Assembly: GCA_934180065.1 (NCBI GenBank)
Contig: CAKPRA010000062.1
Location: 1-7,336, forward strand
DNA length: 7,336 nucleotides
Direction: 5' to 3'
From: an uncultured Clostridia bacterium
Lineage (GTDB): Bacteria > Bacillota > Clostridia > TANB77 > CAG-508
How positions within the stretch are numbered: the first letter of the stretch is position 1; every line of letters starts with the position of its first letter. Of the stretch, positions 1 to 7,051 are shown one piece after another. Position numbers and translations under genes: made by a program. Below the pieces are notes generated by a model. That model did not search any database and was not told where the DNA came from. It saw only the letters and a program-made list of their open reading frames with translations.

Positions 1-122
1 GCTGGTCGCCCATACAAAGCAGTGTGAAGATAGTAGAGCCCTCGTTTTAGTTTAAAGATATTAAGATATTTTCTAAATGCTCCCAAACTGCACGTTATTT
101 CTTTTAATATATATTAATAAAG
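1..122 (+). repeat. Structured ~160-bp repeat, copy A (5' part cut by window edge)
   Basis: This is the first of four copies of a non-coding repeat. The 95-nt core at 1-95 matches the core of copy B (161-255) at 93 of 95 positions; the differences are at 78 and 92. The core has a conserved block (1-47, starting GCTGGTCGCCC), a variable middle (48-76) and a second conserved block (77-95, containing GCTCCCAAACTGC). An AT-rich right arm follows (TTTTAATATATATTAATAA) and leads into copy B. The left arm would lie before position 1. The core is clearly more GC-rich than the surrounding DNA. I do not recognise it as a named RNA or insertion-sequence family. The strand given is only the orientation of the GCTGGTCGCCC block. 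No convincing protein is encoded here. Confidence 0.9.
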
Positions 123-285
123 CCGGACATGTGAATATATATATTAAAAATGCGTGACTTGCTGGTCGCCCATACAAAGCAGTGTGAAGATAGTAGAGCC
201 CTCGTTTTAGTTTAAAGATATTAAGATATTTTCTAAAAGCTCCCAAACTGCGCGTCACTTTTTTAATATATATATTCACATATCC
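123..285 (+). repeat. Structured ~160-bp repeat, copy B, complete, with terminal inverted repeats
   Basis: This complete copy starts with the GCCGGACATGTG motif. Its ends form a long inverted repeat: 129-150 pairs perfectly with 260-281 (22 bp). GGA at 125-127 pairs with TCC at 283-285 across one mismatch, and GTGAC at 154-158 pairs with GTCAC at 254-258. Inside, GCAGT (179-183) can pair with ACTGC (247-251) and TTTTAG (205-210) with CTAAAA (233-238), giving a nested hairpin that closes a variable loop. No obvious target-site duplication flanks it and it encodes no transposase. It could be a MITE-like element, a repeated small-RNA gene, or an intergenic DNA hairpin. The sequence alone does not decide between these. 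Confidence 0.88.
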
Positions 286-352
286 TACTCTACTTAATTA
301 AATAATAGTGGGATTGTAAAGCTCTTGATTTAATTATATGTTAAATTCTTCA

Positions 353-381
353 TTGATTTTTCATATTATATAATATATAAT
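353..381 (+). promoter_or_regulatory. Sigma-A-type promoter for the murB operon
   Basis: A -35-like TTGATT (353-358, four of six consensus bases) is followed after 17 bp by a perfect -10 TATAAT (376-381). Transcription would begin near 388, leaving a leader of about 20 nt before the murB start codon. The -10 box lies in the right arm of an AT-only palindrome (357-370 paired with 376-389, 14-bp arms, 5-nt loop). The AT-rich setting makes chance TATAAT matches common, but the correct spacing, and the position just ahead of the ribosome-binding site and first gene, support the call. Confidence 0.6.
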
Positions 382-409
382 ATGAAAAAATATACAGGAG
401 GAGATTCTT

Positions 410-1333
410 GTGAATAAAGAAGAAATTTATAAGTATTGTGTTGAAAATATAAAAATTTCAGATATAAAAATGGATGAACCAATGAATAAGCATACATCTT
501 TTAAAATAGGTGGAAATGCAGATATATTTATAAAAATATCTGATATAGAAAAATTAAAGGCGGTTATTAATTTTGCAAAAATGAATGATATAAATATAAC
601 AGTAATTGGTAACGGAAGTAATATTCTTGTAAAAGATAATGGAATTAGAGGAATAGTAATAAAGCTCGATTTTAAAAGAATTGAGATTAATAAGATAAAT
701 GAAAAAGAAGTAAAGGTAATTGTTGGAGCAGGTGTTGCTCTTGGAACAATTGCTCAAATGCTTGCTAAAAAAAATATAAGTGGGTTTGAGTTTGCTGCTG
801 CGATACCAGGATCTATAGGTGGAGCAATAAGAATGAATGCAGGAGCATATGGAGGAGAATTTAGAGATATTGTTGTTAGAACTAAATGTTTGGATTATTA
901 TGGAAATGTACATATATTAAAAAATGAGGATCAGCATTTTTCATACAGACATAGCATTTTTTCAGATGAAAAATTGATTATTTTAGAAACAGAATTGTTA
1001 TTAAATATAGAAAAAGATTCTAAAGAAATTAGAAAGAAGATGTTTGAAAATTTGGAATCTAGAAAAAGCAAGCAACCACTTAAATATCCAAGTGCTGGAA
1101 GTACTTTTAAAAGAGGTAATGATTTTATAACAGCTAAACTAATTGATGAATGCGGTTTAAAAGGATATTCAATAGGTGGAGCACAGATTTCAGATATACA
1201 TGCAGGTTTTGTTATAAATAAAGGTAATGCAACTGCTGAAGATGTTTTGAATCTTGTTGAATATGTAAAAAAGGTTGTTTATGAAAAATGCAACAAAAAA
1301 ATAGAGCTAGAGATTGAAGTGCTTGGCGAGTAA
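410..1333 (+). CDS. murB: UDP-N-acetylenolpyruvoylglucosamine reductase MurB
   Basis: Cytoplasmic FAD enzyme that uses NADPH to reduce UDP-GlcNAc-enolpyruvate to UDP-N-acetylmuramate, the second committed step of peptidoglycan precursor synthesis. The 307-residue protein begins at GTG 410, 8 nt after AGGAGG (396-401). Visible motifs are the FAD-binding GNGSNILV (residues 67-74) and IPGSIGGAIRMNAGAYGG (132-149), then YRHSIF (179-184). YPSAGSTFKR (226-235) carries the expected proton-donor serine (Ser231), ISDIHAGFVIN is at 260-270, and the terminal IELEIEVLG (298-306) carries a likely catalytic Glu301. Length and the YPSAGS.F form fit the short, Bacillus-type MurB rather than the longer E. coli type. 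It is the first gene of the run, 19 bp ahead of the yvcK-like gene. Nothing suggests loss of function. Confidence 0.97.
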   Translation: MNKEEIYKYCVENIKISDIKMDEPMNKHTSFKIGGNADIFIKISDIEKLKAVINFAKMNDINITVIGNGSNILVKDNGIRGIVIKLDFKRIEINKINEKEVKVIVGAGVALGTIAQMLAKKNISGFEFAAAIPGSIGGAIRMNAGAYGGEFRDIVVRTKCLDYYGNVHILKNEDQHFSYRHSIFSDEKLIILETELLLNIEKDSKEIRKKMFENLESRKSKQPLKYPSAGSTFKRGNDFITAKLIDECGLKGYSIGGAQISDIHAGFVINKGNATAEDVLNLVEYVKKVVYEKCNKKIELEIEVLGE

Positions 1334-1352
1334 AGAAAGAGGTTTTTATAAG

Positions 1353-2930
1353 ATGGAAGGATTTTTCTCATGGTTTAAATCAGGAAATAAAATTAAAAGA
1401 TGGTTGTTTTTAATTTTACTGGCAATGATATCAATATGTTATGCAATGTCAATAATTATGGCAACTGACACTTTAGATATGAAAAATATTATAAAAATTG
1501 TATTTTTATTTGTATTTGGATTTATCGGAATTGTATTGGGTTGTATATCGATTCAAAAAAGAAATTTAGAGATATTAGTGAAAAAGACGGATAAAAGAAA
1601 TAATGTTAAATCTCTATTATATGATAAAAAAGTTTATACTCAGGGTCCAAAGGTAGTAGTTATAGGTGGAGGAAACGGTTTAAATACAGTATTAAGAGGT
1701 TTAAAAGAGTATACAGAAAATATAACAGCAATTGTAACTGTTAGTGATTATGGAGATAAGCATTCTGACTCAAGAATGTTACTTGATACATTACCTTTAG
1801 AAGATATTAAACAAAGTATAATTGCTCTTTCTGAAAATGAAGAAGAAATGAGTAAATTAATAAATCACAAATTTAGATATGGTAGCCTAAAATCGCTATC
1901 TTTTGGTGATATTTATTTATTGGCTATGCAAAATTTGTATTCAGATTTTTCAAAATCAGTTGAGAAATCAAAAAATGTATTGAATATAACAGGAAGAGTG
2001 TTACCAGTTACTTTAGATGAAATTGAAATTTGTGCTGAGCTTACAGATGGAACTGTTATAAAGGGTAGAAGTGAGATTCCAGAAACTGTAAATGATAAGG
2101 TTGCATCTATAAATAGAGTTTATATAAGTCCATCAAATACAAAAGCGGCTCCAGGTGTTGTTGAGGCAATAAGAGATGCTGATGCAATAATAATTGGTCC
2201 TGGAAGTTTGTATACAAATGTAATACCAAATCTTTTGGTAAAAGGAGTTTCTAAAGCAATAAAGGAATCTAAAGGATTCAAAATATACATAAGTAATATT
2301 ATGACAGAGCCTGGACAAACCTATAATTATTCTTTATCTGATCATATAAAAGCAATTAAAAGACATATTGGTGAAGGTACAATAGATTATTGTATATATG
2401 ATACAGGAGAAATTACGCCTGAATTTATACGAAAATATAATATGAAAGGTGCAGAGCTTGTAGAGCAAGATATACAAAAAGCCAAAGCAGAAGGTGTTAA
2501 GCTTATTAAACGTGATTTAGCATCTATAGAAAATAATCATATATGGCATAATCCTGATGCAATTGCTAAAACGATAATTGAATTAATATGCGAAGATATG
2601 AAATTTAAAGATAAACAAAATGATCCACAATATTTGATGTTATCTCAAAAGGTTAAATTTAAAAAAATTAAAATGGGTAAAAAAGAAAAATGGAAAAAAC
2701 CTAAACTTGATAAAGCAGGAAGAAGTAAGTTTTATTCAAAATATGAAGATAGAATTATATCATTAAAAGAAAGCAATGAAAAGGTTAAAAAAGATATGAT
2801 TTCACATCAAAAAAATAATCAAATATTACAAAAAGTTAGTGGAATGAAAAAATTTAATACTGAAATGAAAAAAAGAAAAGAAAAAGAAGAAAGCGAAAAG
2901 AAGAAATTTTTGGATAATATTAAATTTTAA
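1353..2930 (+). CDS. yvcK: YvcK/GlmR-family UDP-sugar-binding protein, membrane-anchored, divergent
   Basis: Member of the YvcK/GlmR (CofD-like) family. In B. subtilis this protein binds UDP-GlcNAc and promotes amino-sugar and wall precursor synthesis. I place the start at ATG 1353 (525 residues), 10 nt after GAAAGAGG. An in-frame TTG at 1314 would overlap murB and lacks a clear ribosome site. Two hydrophobic segments (about residues 17-37 and 46-67) predict membrane anchoring, as in many clostridial homologues. The Rossmann-like core starts at VVVIGGGNGL (about 101-110) and includes VLPVT, GPGSLYTN (282-289) and SNIMTEPGQT. The segment usually reading ADDGG.SG is VSDYGDKHSDSR (130-141), and the usual PPGDIRN is PLEDIKQ (148-154). 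A Lys/Glu-rich, probably coiled tail fills about 417-525. Family membership is firm. Whether it keeps normal ligand binding is uncertain. The usual neighbours rapZ and whiA are absent. Confidence 0.88.
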   Translation: MEGFFSWFKSGNKIKRWLFLILLAMISICYAMSIIMATDTLDMKNIIKIVFLFVFGFIGIVLGCISIQKRNLEILVKKTDKRNNVKSLLYDKKVYTQGPKVVVIGGGNGLNTVLRGLKEYTENITAIVTVSDYGDKHSDSRMLLDTLPLEDIKQSIIALSENEEEMSKLINHKFRYGSLKSLSFGDIYLLAMQNLYSDFSKSVEKSKNVLNITGRVLPVTLDEIEICAELTDGTVIKGRSEIPETVNDKVASINRVYISPSNTKAAPGVVEAIRDADAIIIGPGSLYTNVIPNLLVKGVSKAIKESKGFKIYISNIMTEPGQTYNYSLSDHIKAIKRHIGEGTIDYCIYDTGEITPEFIRKYNMKGAELVEQDIQKAKAEGVKLIKRDLASIENNHIWHNPDAIAKTIIELICEDMKFKDKQNDPQYLMLSQKVKFKKIKMGKKEKWKKPKLDKAGRSKFYSKYEDRIISLKESNEKVKKDMISHQKNNQILQKVSGMKKFNTEMKKRKEKEESEKKKFLDNIKF

Positions 2931-2957
2931 ACATATGAAAAATGGGGGAGCCTTAAT

Positions 2958-4949
2958 ATGAAATTAATGTTAAAAAAACTAGATTTTAAAGATGCTGTAA
3001 ATAAGGAATGGATAATTACCAATGGACTTGGAGGGTTTGCAAGTTCAACTATTATAGGTGCCAATACCAGAAAATATCATGGATTATTGGTTGCACCTCT
3101 TAGTCCTCCTGCGCAAAGATGTATGTTAGTATCTAAAGTTGATGAAAGCATAGAAATAGATGGAGTTGATTATAAGTTATATACAAACATGTGTAGAAAC
3201 TATATATCAGAAGGATATAAATATCAAATAAGCTTCGAAAAAGAAGAGGTTCCGGTATTTAAATATTTGTTAGACGGAATTGAAATTGAGAAATCTATAT
3301 GTATGGAATATAGAAAAAATGTTTCTATAGTATTATACAAAATAAAGAATTCTAGCAAAAAAATTAAATTAAGATTAACACCTTTGCTAAATAATAGAGA
3401 TTTTCATTCAGTAAGTTTTAACAAGAGCTTTTTTATAAATCAGACAGTAAATAATAGATTAGTTGATGTTGTTATAGATAATAGTAATCACCATATTTTT
3501 ATGAATTGCTCTGAGGGAAAATATATAATTAAAGAAAATGATAGTTTTAAAAATATGTATTATATGGAAGAAGAAAAAAGAGGTCTTGCCAGTGAAGAAA
3601 ATCATGCAATTTCTGGTTATTACGAAATTGAAATAGATTCAAATGAGGAAAAATATATAACATTTGCATGCTCTTTAGATGAAATAAAAATTGATCGAAA
3701 AGATGGACAAAAAATAATTGCAAATGAAAAGAAAAGAATAAAACAGTTAATTGATAAATCTGATTTAAAAGGTGATGAGGATTTAATAAAAAAATACATA
3801 ATTGCATCTGATAATTTTGTAGTTTCAAGAAAAAATCTATTGACTTTAATTGCTGGGTATCCATGGTTTCTGGATTGGGGAAGAGATACACTTATTTCTT
3901 TTGAAGGAATTGTTTTAAAAAATAAGAGGTTTGATGTTGCACGAAAGTTATTGTTAACATACACCAAGGATATTAAGCAGGGATTAATTCCAAATGGATA
4001 TGCAGAAAGTGATAATAAACCATTATATAATAGTGTAGACAGTAGTTTGTTATTATTTGAGCAAGTAAAAAAATATCTAAATTATACATCAGATTATGAT
4101 TTTATAAAAGATAAAATATATAATAATATGAAAGATATTGTTGAAAATTATATAAATGGTATTAATCTGGATGATAATAACATTTTCTTAGATGAAGATT
4201 ATTTAATTTCAGCAGGAACACTAGAAACGCAAAATACATGGATGGATGCTAAAATTGGAGATTATGTGGTGACACCACGAAATGGCAAACAAGTTGAAAT
4301 AAATAGCATGTGGTATAATGCTCTTATGATTATGTGTGAAATAGGTAAGAAATTTGATGAGGAAAAAGAGCTTATTAACAAATATAAAAAGTTAGCTAAA
4401 AATGCAAAAGAAACATTTAACGAAATTTTTTATAATAAAAAAACTAAATGCTTATTTGATGTAATTGGAGATGAAAAGATAAGACCAAATCAATTATTTG
4501 CTTTATCATTAAGTTATCCAATTATTGAACCTAGCTCTGAAATAGCAAAAAATGTATTTAATACTGTAACAAAAAAATTATTAAATAATTATGGATTGAA
4601 GACCCTTGCTAAAGGAGAGCCTCATTATACTGAAATTTATGAAGGTGATCAATATAGAAGAGATATTAGTTATCATCAGGGAATAACTTGGCCTTGGTTA
4701 ATTGGTTTATATAATGATGCATTTTTAAATATTATTAAATCTACAAAAGATAAAGAGCAAAAAAAGATATTAAAAGAAGATTATAATAAATTTGTTGAAA
4801 AACTTAGAAAAGTTTTTGTTAAAGAAATTAATGAAGGAAAATCAATAGGAAGTATTTCAGAATTATATGATTCTAAGAAGCCTTTTAATGCAAAAGGAGC
4901 TTTTGCTCAATGTTGGAGTGTTGCTGAAGTTTTTAGAATTATAATATAA
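2958..4949 (+). CDS. Bacterial glycogen debranching enzyme (amylo-alpha-1,6-glucosidase, GH133 type)
   Basis: Predicted cytoplasmic enzyme that hydrolyses alpha-1,6 branch points in glycogen or related alpha-glucans, working with glycogen phosphorylase. The start ATG 2958 follows GGGGGAG (2944-2950) by 7 nt. The 663 residues match the two-domain family. An N-terminal beta-rich domain opens with NGLGGFASSTIIGANTRKYHG (22-42). A C-terminal (alpha/alpha)6-type domain carries GYPWFLDWGRDTLISFEG (300-317), GLIPNGY (342-348), TWMDAKIGD (427-435), MWYNALMIM (451-459), RPNQLFALS (509-517), HQGITWPW (573-580) and CWSVAE (652-657). Length is normal and there is no signal peptide, so it probably acts on intracellular glycogen. 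It sits 27 bp after yvcK and 34 bp before holA. No other glycogen gene is in the window. Family assignment is strong; the exact glucan is inferred. Confidence 0.93.
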   Translation: MKLMLKKLDFKDAVNKEWIITNGLGGFASSTIIGANTRKYHGLLVAPLSPPAQRCMLVSKVDESIEIDGVDYKLYTNMCRNYISEGYKYQISFEKEEVPVFKYLLDGIEIEKSICMEYRKNVSIVLYKIKNSSKKIKLRLTPLLNNRDFHSVSFNKSFFINQTVNNRLVDVVIDNSNHHIFMNCSEGKYIIKENDSFKNMYYMEEEKRGLASEENHAISGYYEIEIDSNEEKYITFACSLDEIKIDRKDGQKIIANEKKRIKQLIDKSDLKGDEDLIKKYIIASDNFVVSRKNLLTLIAGYPWFLDWGRDTLISFEGIVLKNKRFDVARKLLLTYTKDIKQGLIPNGYAESDNKPLYNSVDSSLLLFEQVKKYLNYTSDYDFIKDKIYNNMKDIVENYINGINLDDNNIFLDEDYLISAGTLETQNTWMDAKIGDYVVTPRNGKQVEINSMWYNALMIMCEIGKKFDEEKELINKYKKLAKNAKETFNEIFYNKKTKCLFDVIGDEKIRPNQLFALSLSYPIIEPSSEIAKNVFNTVTKKLLNNYGLKTLAKGEPHYTEIYEGDQYRRDISYHQGITWPWLIGLYNDAFLNIIKSTKDKEQKKILKEDYNKFVEKLRKVFVKEINEGKSIGSISELYDSKKPFNAKGAFAQCWSVAEVFRIII

Positions 4950-4968
4950 ATCAAGTATTTTTGTAATT

Positions 4969-4975
4969 GAGGTGA
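4969..4975 (+). promoter_or_regulatory. Ribosome-binding site that fixes the holA start
   Basis: GAGGTGA lies 8 nt before ATG 4984 and is a strong Shine-Dalgarno sequence. The in-frame GTG at 4972 lies inside this motif and has no ribosome site of its own, so it is unlikely to be the start. The protein should begin MNVMELEKS, not MKAKMNVM. Confidence 0.8.
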
Positions 4976-4983
4976 AAGCAAAA

Positions 4984-6003
4984 ATGAATGTGATGGAATT
5001 AGAAAAAAGTTTAAGAGAAAATAATTTATCTAGTATATATTTATTGTATGGAAAAGAAACATATTTATTGGAAAATACTTTGAGAAAAATAAAAAAAGTA
5101 TTCGGAATTTGTAAAGAAGGTCTTAATTATATAAAAATAGATAACACAAATATAAATAGTTTAATTCCAGAATTACAAACACCTGCATTTGGATTTGATA
5201 AAAAGATGATAATTGTTAAAGATGCAGATGTGTTAAAAAAACAAGGGAAAAAGAAAAATCAGGCTTTATCTGATCAAGTTGATAAAATTGCATCATTTAT
5301 AGAGCAGAATTTTGAATATATAAAAGATCAAGTTGTTTTGATATTTATTGAAGATGAAATCGAAAAAAATAATCTTTATAAACAAATTGAAAAATTGGGG
5401 ATTATTTGTAATTTTGAACAAGAGAAATTGCCAGATTTAATGAAAAGAATTAAATATATTTGTAATGCATATAAAGTTAATATTGATAATTTAGCTCTAA
5501 GTTATTTTATAGAGTCTTGTGGAACTAATTTACAAGATTTAATAAATGAAATTAGAAAATTAATAGAATATAAGGGCGAAAATGGTACAATAACAAGAGA
5601 AGATATAGATTTATTATGTATAAAACAGTTTGATAGTGTTATTTTTGAATTAACAGACAGCCTTGGTCAAAAAAATGTAAAAAATTCTTTAGAAGTTTTG
5701 AAAAATTTATTATATGCAAAAGAGCCTATTCAAAAGATATTAATAACTTTATATAATCATTTTAAAAAATTATATATTACCAAACTTTGTGATAAATATA
5801 AAAGTGATGTTGGAGAAAATCTGAATTTAAAACCAAATCAAACATTTTTAGTTTCTAAATATAAAAGACAAGCTAATTATTTTTCTGAACAGGATTTAAA
5901 GAAGATTTTATTAAAATTTATTGAATTAGATGAAGATTACAAGATTGGAAATATTGATTTAAATATTGGGTTGGAATCTGTGATTTGTGGTTATTGTTGC
6001 TAA
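4984..6003 (+). CDS. holA: DNA polymerase III subunit delta
   Basis: Delta subunit of the clamp-loader complex, which opens the DnaN sliding clamp and loads it at primed sites during replication. From ATG 4984 the protein has 339 residues, the usual size. Family signatures include the N-terminal Walker-like region IYLLYGKETYLLE (18-30), LQTPAFGFDKKMIIVKDADVL (64-84), the AAA+ lid motif SCGTNLQDLINEIRKL (178-193), FDSVIFELTDSLGQKN (216-231), LLYAKEPIQKILITLYNHF (242-260), and the C-terminal LDEDYKIGNIDLNIGLESVI (315-334) of the collar domain. Delta subunits lack a functional ATPase P-loop, and none is seen here. It is the last gene of the run, closed by a terminator 12 bp after its stop. In Bacillus holA lies just upstream of rpsT and gpr; here gpr follows but rpsT does not. 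Confidence 0.93.
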   Translation: MNVMELEKSLRENNLSSIYLLYGKETYLLENTLRKIKKVFGICKEGLNYIKIDNTNINSLIPELQTPAFGFDKKMIIVKDADVLKKQGKKKNQALSDQVDKIASFIEQNFEYIKDQVVLIFIEDEIEKNNLYKQIEKLGIICNFEQEKLPDLMKRIKYICNAYKVNIDNLALSYFIESCGTNLQDLINEIRKLIEYKGENGTITREDIDLLCIKQFDSVIFELTDSLGQKNVKNSLEVLKNLLYAKEPIQKILITLYNHFKKLYITKLCDKYKSDVGENLNLKPNQTFLVSKYKRQANYFSEQDLKKILLKFIELDEDYKIGNIDLNIGLESVICGYCC

Positions 6004-6009
6004 AATAAT

Positions 6010-6038
6010 GAATAAAAAAAAATGATTTTCAAATAATA
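6010..6038 (+). promoter_or_regulatory. Possible forespore (sigma-G-like) promoter for gpr
   Basis: GAATA (6010-6014) matches the sigma-G -35 consensus. After 17 bp comes AATAATA (6032-6038), which matches CAT-N-H-TA except for the first base. The predicted start (about 6045) would give a gpr leader of about 40 nt. The site overlaps the holA terminator hairpin. This is a pattern match in AT-rich DNA, supported mainly because gpr is a known sigma-G target in Bacillus. Confidence 0.3.
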
Positions 6039-6057
6039 ATTGAAAGTCATTTTTTTT
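6015..6057 (+). terminator. Intrinsic terminator after holA
   Basis: The arms 6015-6032 and 6040-6057 form an 18-bp stem with one G-U pair (6026 with 6046) around a 7-nt loop. The core pairs TGATTTTCAA with TTGAAAGTCA, flanked by an A-tract on the left and eight T residues on the right. The A/T-tracts would also allow some termination on the opposite strand. It separates the murB-yvcK-debranching enzyme-holA unit from gpr. Confidence 0.88.
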
Positions 6058-6085
6058 GTGACTATTCCAAGAGGGAGGATATGTT

Positions 6086-7021
6086 ATGTATAATTTTAGA
6101 ACAGATATGGCTGATGAGAGAAGAGATATTTACAGAAAGGCTAATAAACTAGAAGGTGATATACCAGGAATTAAAACAGAAGAGAAAATAGAAAATGAAC
6201 ATATTAAATCTAATATTGTAGATATAGTAAATGAACAAGGAGAGCAAGCCTTAGGAAAGCCAATAGGAAAGTATGTTACTTTTGATTTGAAAAATTTGAG
6301 ATTAGCAGATGAAGATGAACTAGAAAGCTCAGCTGTTATTATTAGTGAAGAGCTAAAAAATATTATAAATGATAAAATTGATAAGAATGGGGAAGTTCTT
6401 GTTATTGGTTTAGGAAATCAGTTTGTTACACCAGATTCATTAGGGCCAAAAGTAGTTTCTGAAATTGAAGTTACTAGACATCTAATAAAATATGCTCCTG
6501 AGTGTGTTGTTCCTGGGGCAAGATCTGTAAGTGCTGTTGCTCCTGGAGTTTTGGGTACAACTGGAATAGAAACTTTGGAGATTGTTAAGGGAATTGTAGA
6601 TAATATCAAACCGAAACTTTTAATTGTTATTGATAGTTTGTCTTCGAAAAGCATTGAAAGAATAAGTAGTACAATTCAAATTTCGAATACTGGTATAGTA
6701 CCTGGGGCTGGAGTTGGAAATACAAGAAAAGAGCTAAGTGAAAAAACACTTGGAATTCCAGTTATTGCAATGGGGGTACCTATGGTTGTGGATTTAGCAA
6801 CAATAACAGATGAGTGTTTAAATTTGTTTATTGGCAAATTACAAAATGAGGCAAAGTCAAATGATTCTTTAAACCAATTAAAAAATCAAGATAATTATGA
6901 AGATATTAAAGAGGCTTTAATTCCAAATGATTATAATATGATTGTAACCCCGAAAGAGGTTGATGATTTGATTGAAAATATGAAAGAGATTGTTGCTAGA
7001 AGTATTAATTATGCTTTATAA
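6086..7021 (+). CDS. gpr: Spore germination protease GPR (peptidase family A25)
   Basis: Protease made in the developing forespore as a zymogen. During germination it degrades the small acid-soluble proteins that coat spore DNA. The start ATG 6086 lies 7 nt after AGGGAGG (6072-6078). The 311-residue protein carries NFRTDMADERRD (3-14), which resembles a GPR cleavage site; autoprocessing after Asp7 would remove a seven-residue propeptide. GLGNQFVTPDSLGP (108-121) supplies Asp117 and VIDSLSSKSIER (181-192) supplies Asp183. These correspond to the catalytic pair described as Asp127 and Asp193 in the B. megaterium enzyme, with a constant offset of ten. TIQISNTGIVPGAGVGNTRK (196-215) is also typical. 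Its presence shows that the organism forms, or descends from, endospore formers. No strong terminator follows; the repeat array begins about 30 bp after the stop. Confidence 0.96.
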   Translation: MYNFRTDMADERRDIYRKANKLEGDIPGIKTEEKIENEHIKSNIVDIVNEQGEQALGKPIGKYVTFDLKNLRLADEDELESSAVIISEELKNIINDKIDKNGEVLVIGLGNQFVTPDSLGPKVVSEIEVTRHLIKYAPECVVPGARSVSAVAPGVLGTTGIETLEIVKGIVDNIKPKLLIVIDSLSSKSIERISSTIQISNTGIVPGAGVGNTRKELSEKTLGIPVIAMGVPMVVDLATITDECLNLFIGKLQNEAKSNDSLNQLKNQDNYEDIKEALIPNDYNMIVTPKEVDDLIENMKEIVARSINYAL

Positions 7022-7051
7022 ATTGTATGTTATAATTAGTTTTTGTAATAA

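Noticed and set aside
73..279. 68-codon open reading frame on the minus strand across copies A and B
   Set aside because: It runs through the repeat cores and their AT-rich arms and its sequence simply mirrors the repeat. It has no recognisable domain, and the equivalent region in copy C is not preserved as the same protein. It is best explained as a by-product of the repeat.
1..285. CRISPR array or integron attC sites
   Set aside because: The period of about 160 bp and the 95-nt core are far too long for CRISPR repeats. There are no cas genes or unique spacers in regular layout. The repeats are not interleaved with gene cassettes, and no integrase is present.
282..314. Hairpin ATCCTACT / AGTGGGAT downstream of copy B
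   Set aside because: The stem is only 8 bp with one G-U pair and a 17-nt loop, and no T-tract follows. It is too weak to call a terminator or riboswitch.
1314..1352. TTG start that would extend the YvcK homologue by 13 residues and overlap murB
   Set aside because: It has no good ribosome-binding site, whereas ATG 1353 has GAAAGAGG at suitable spacing and leaves a normal 19-bp gap after murB.
3547..3967. Overlapping minus-strand open frames inside the debranching enzyme gene
   Set aside because: They are antisense to a clearly conserved enzyme, have no recognisable domains, and reflect the low frequency of antisense stops in that stretch.
7012..7036. Possible terminator after gpr (TATAA / TTATA followed by GTTTTT)
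   Set aside because: The stem is a five-base-pair all-AT stem with a short, offset T-run, so its predicted stability is negligible.
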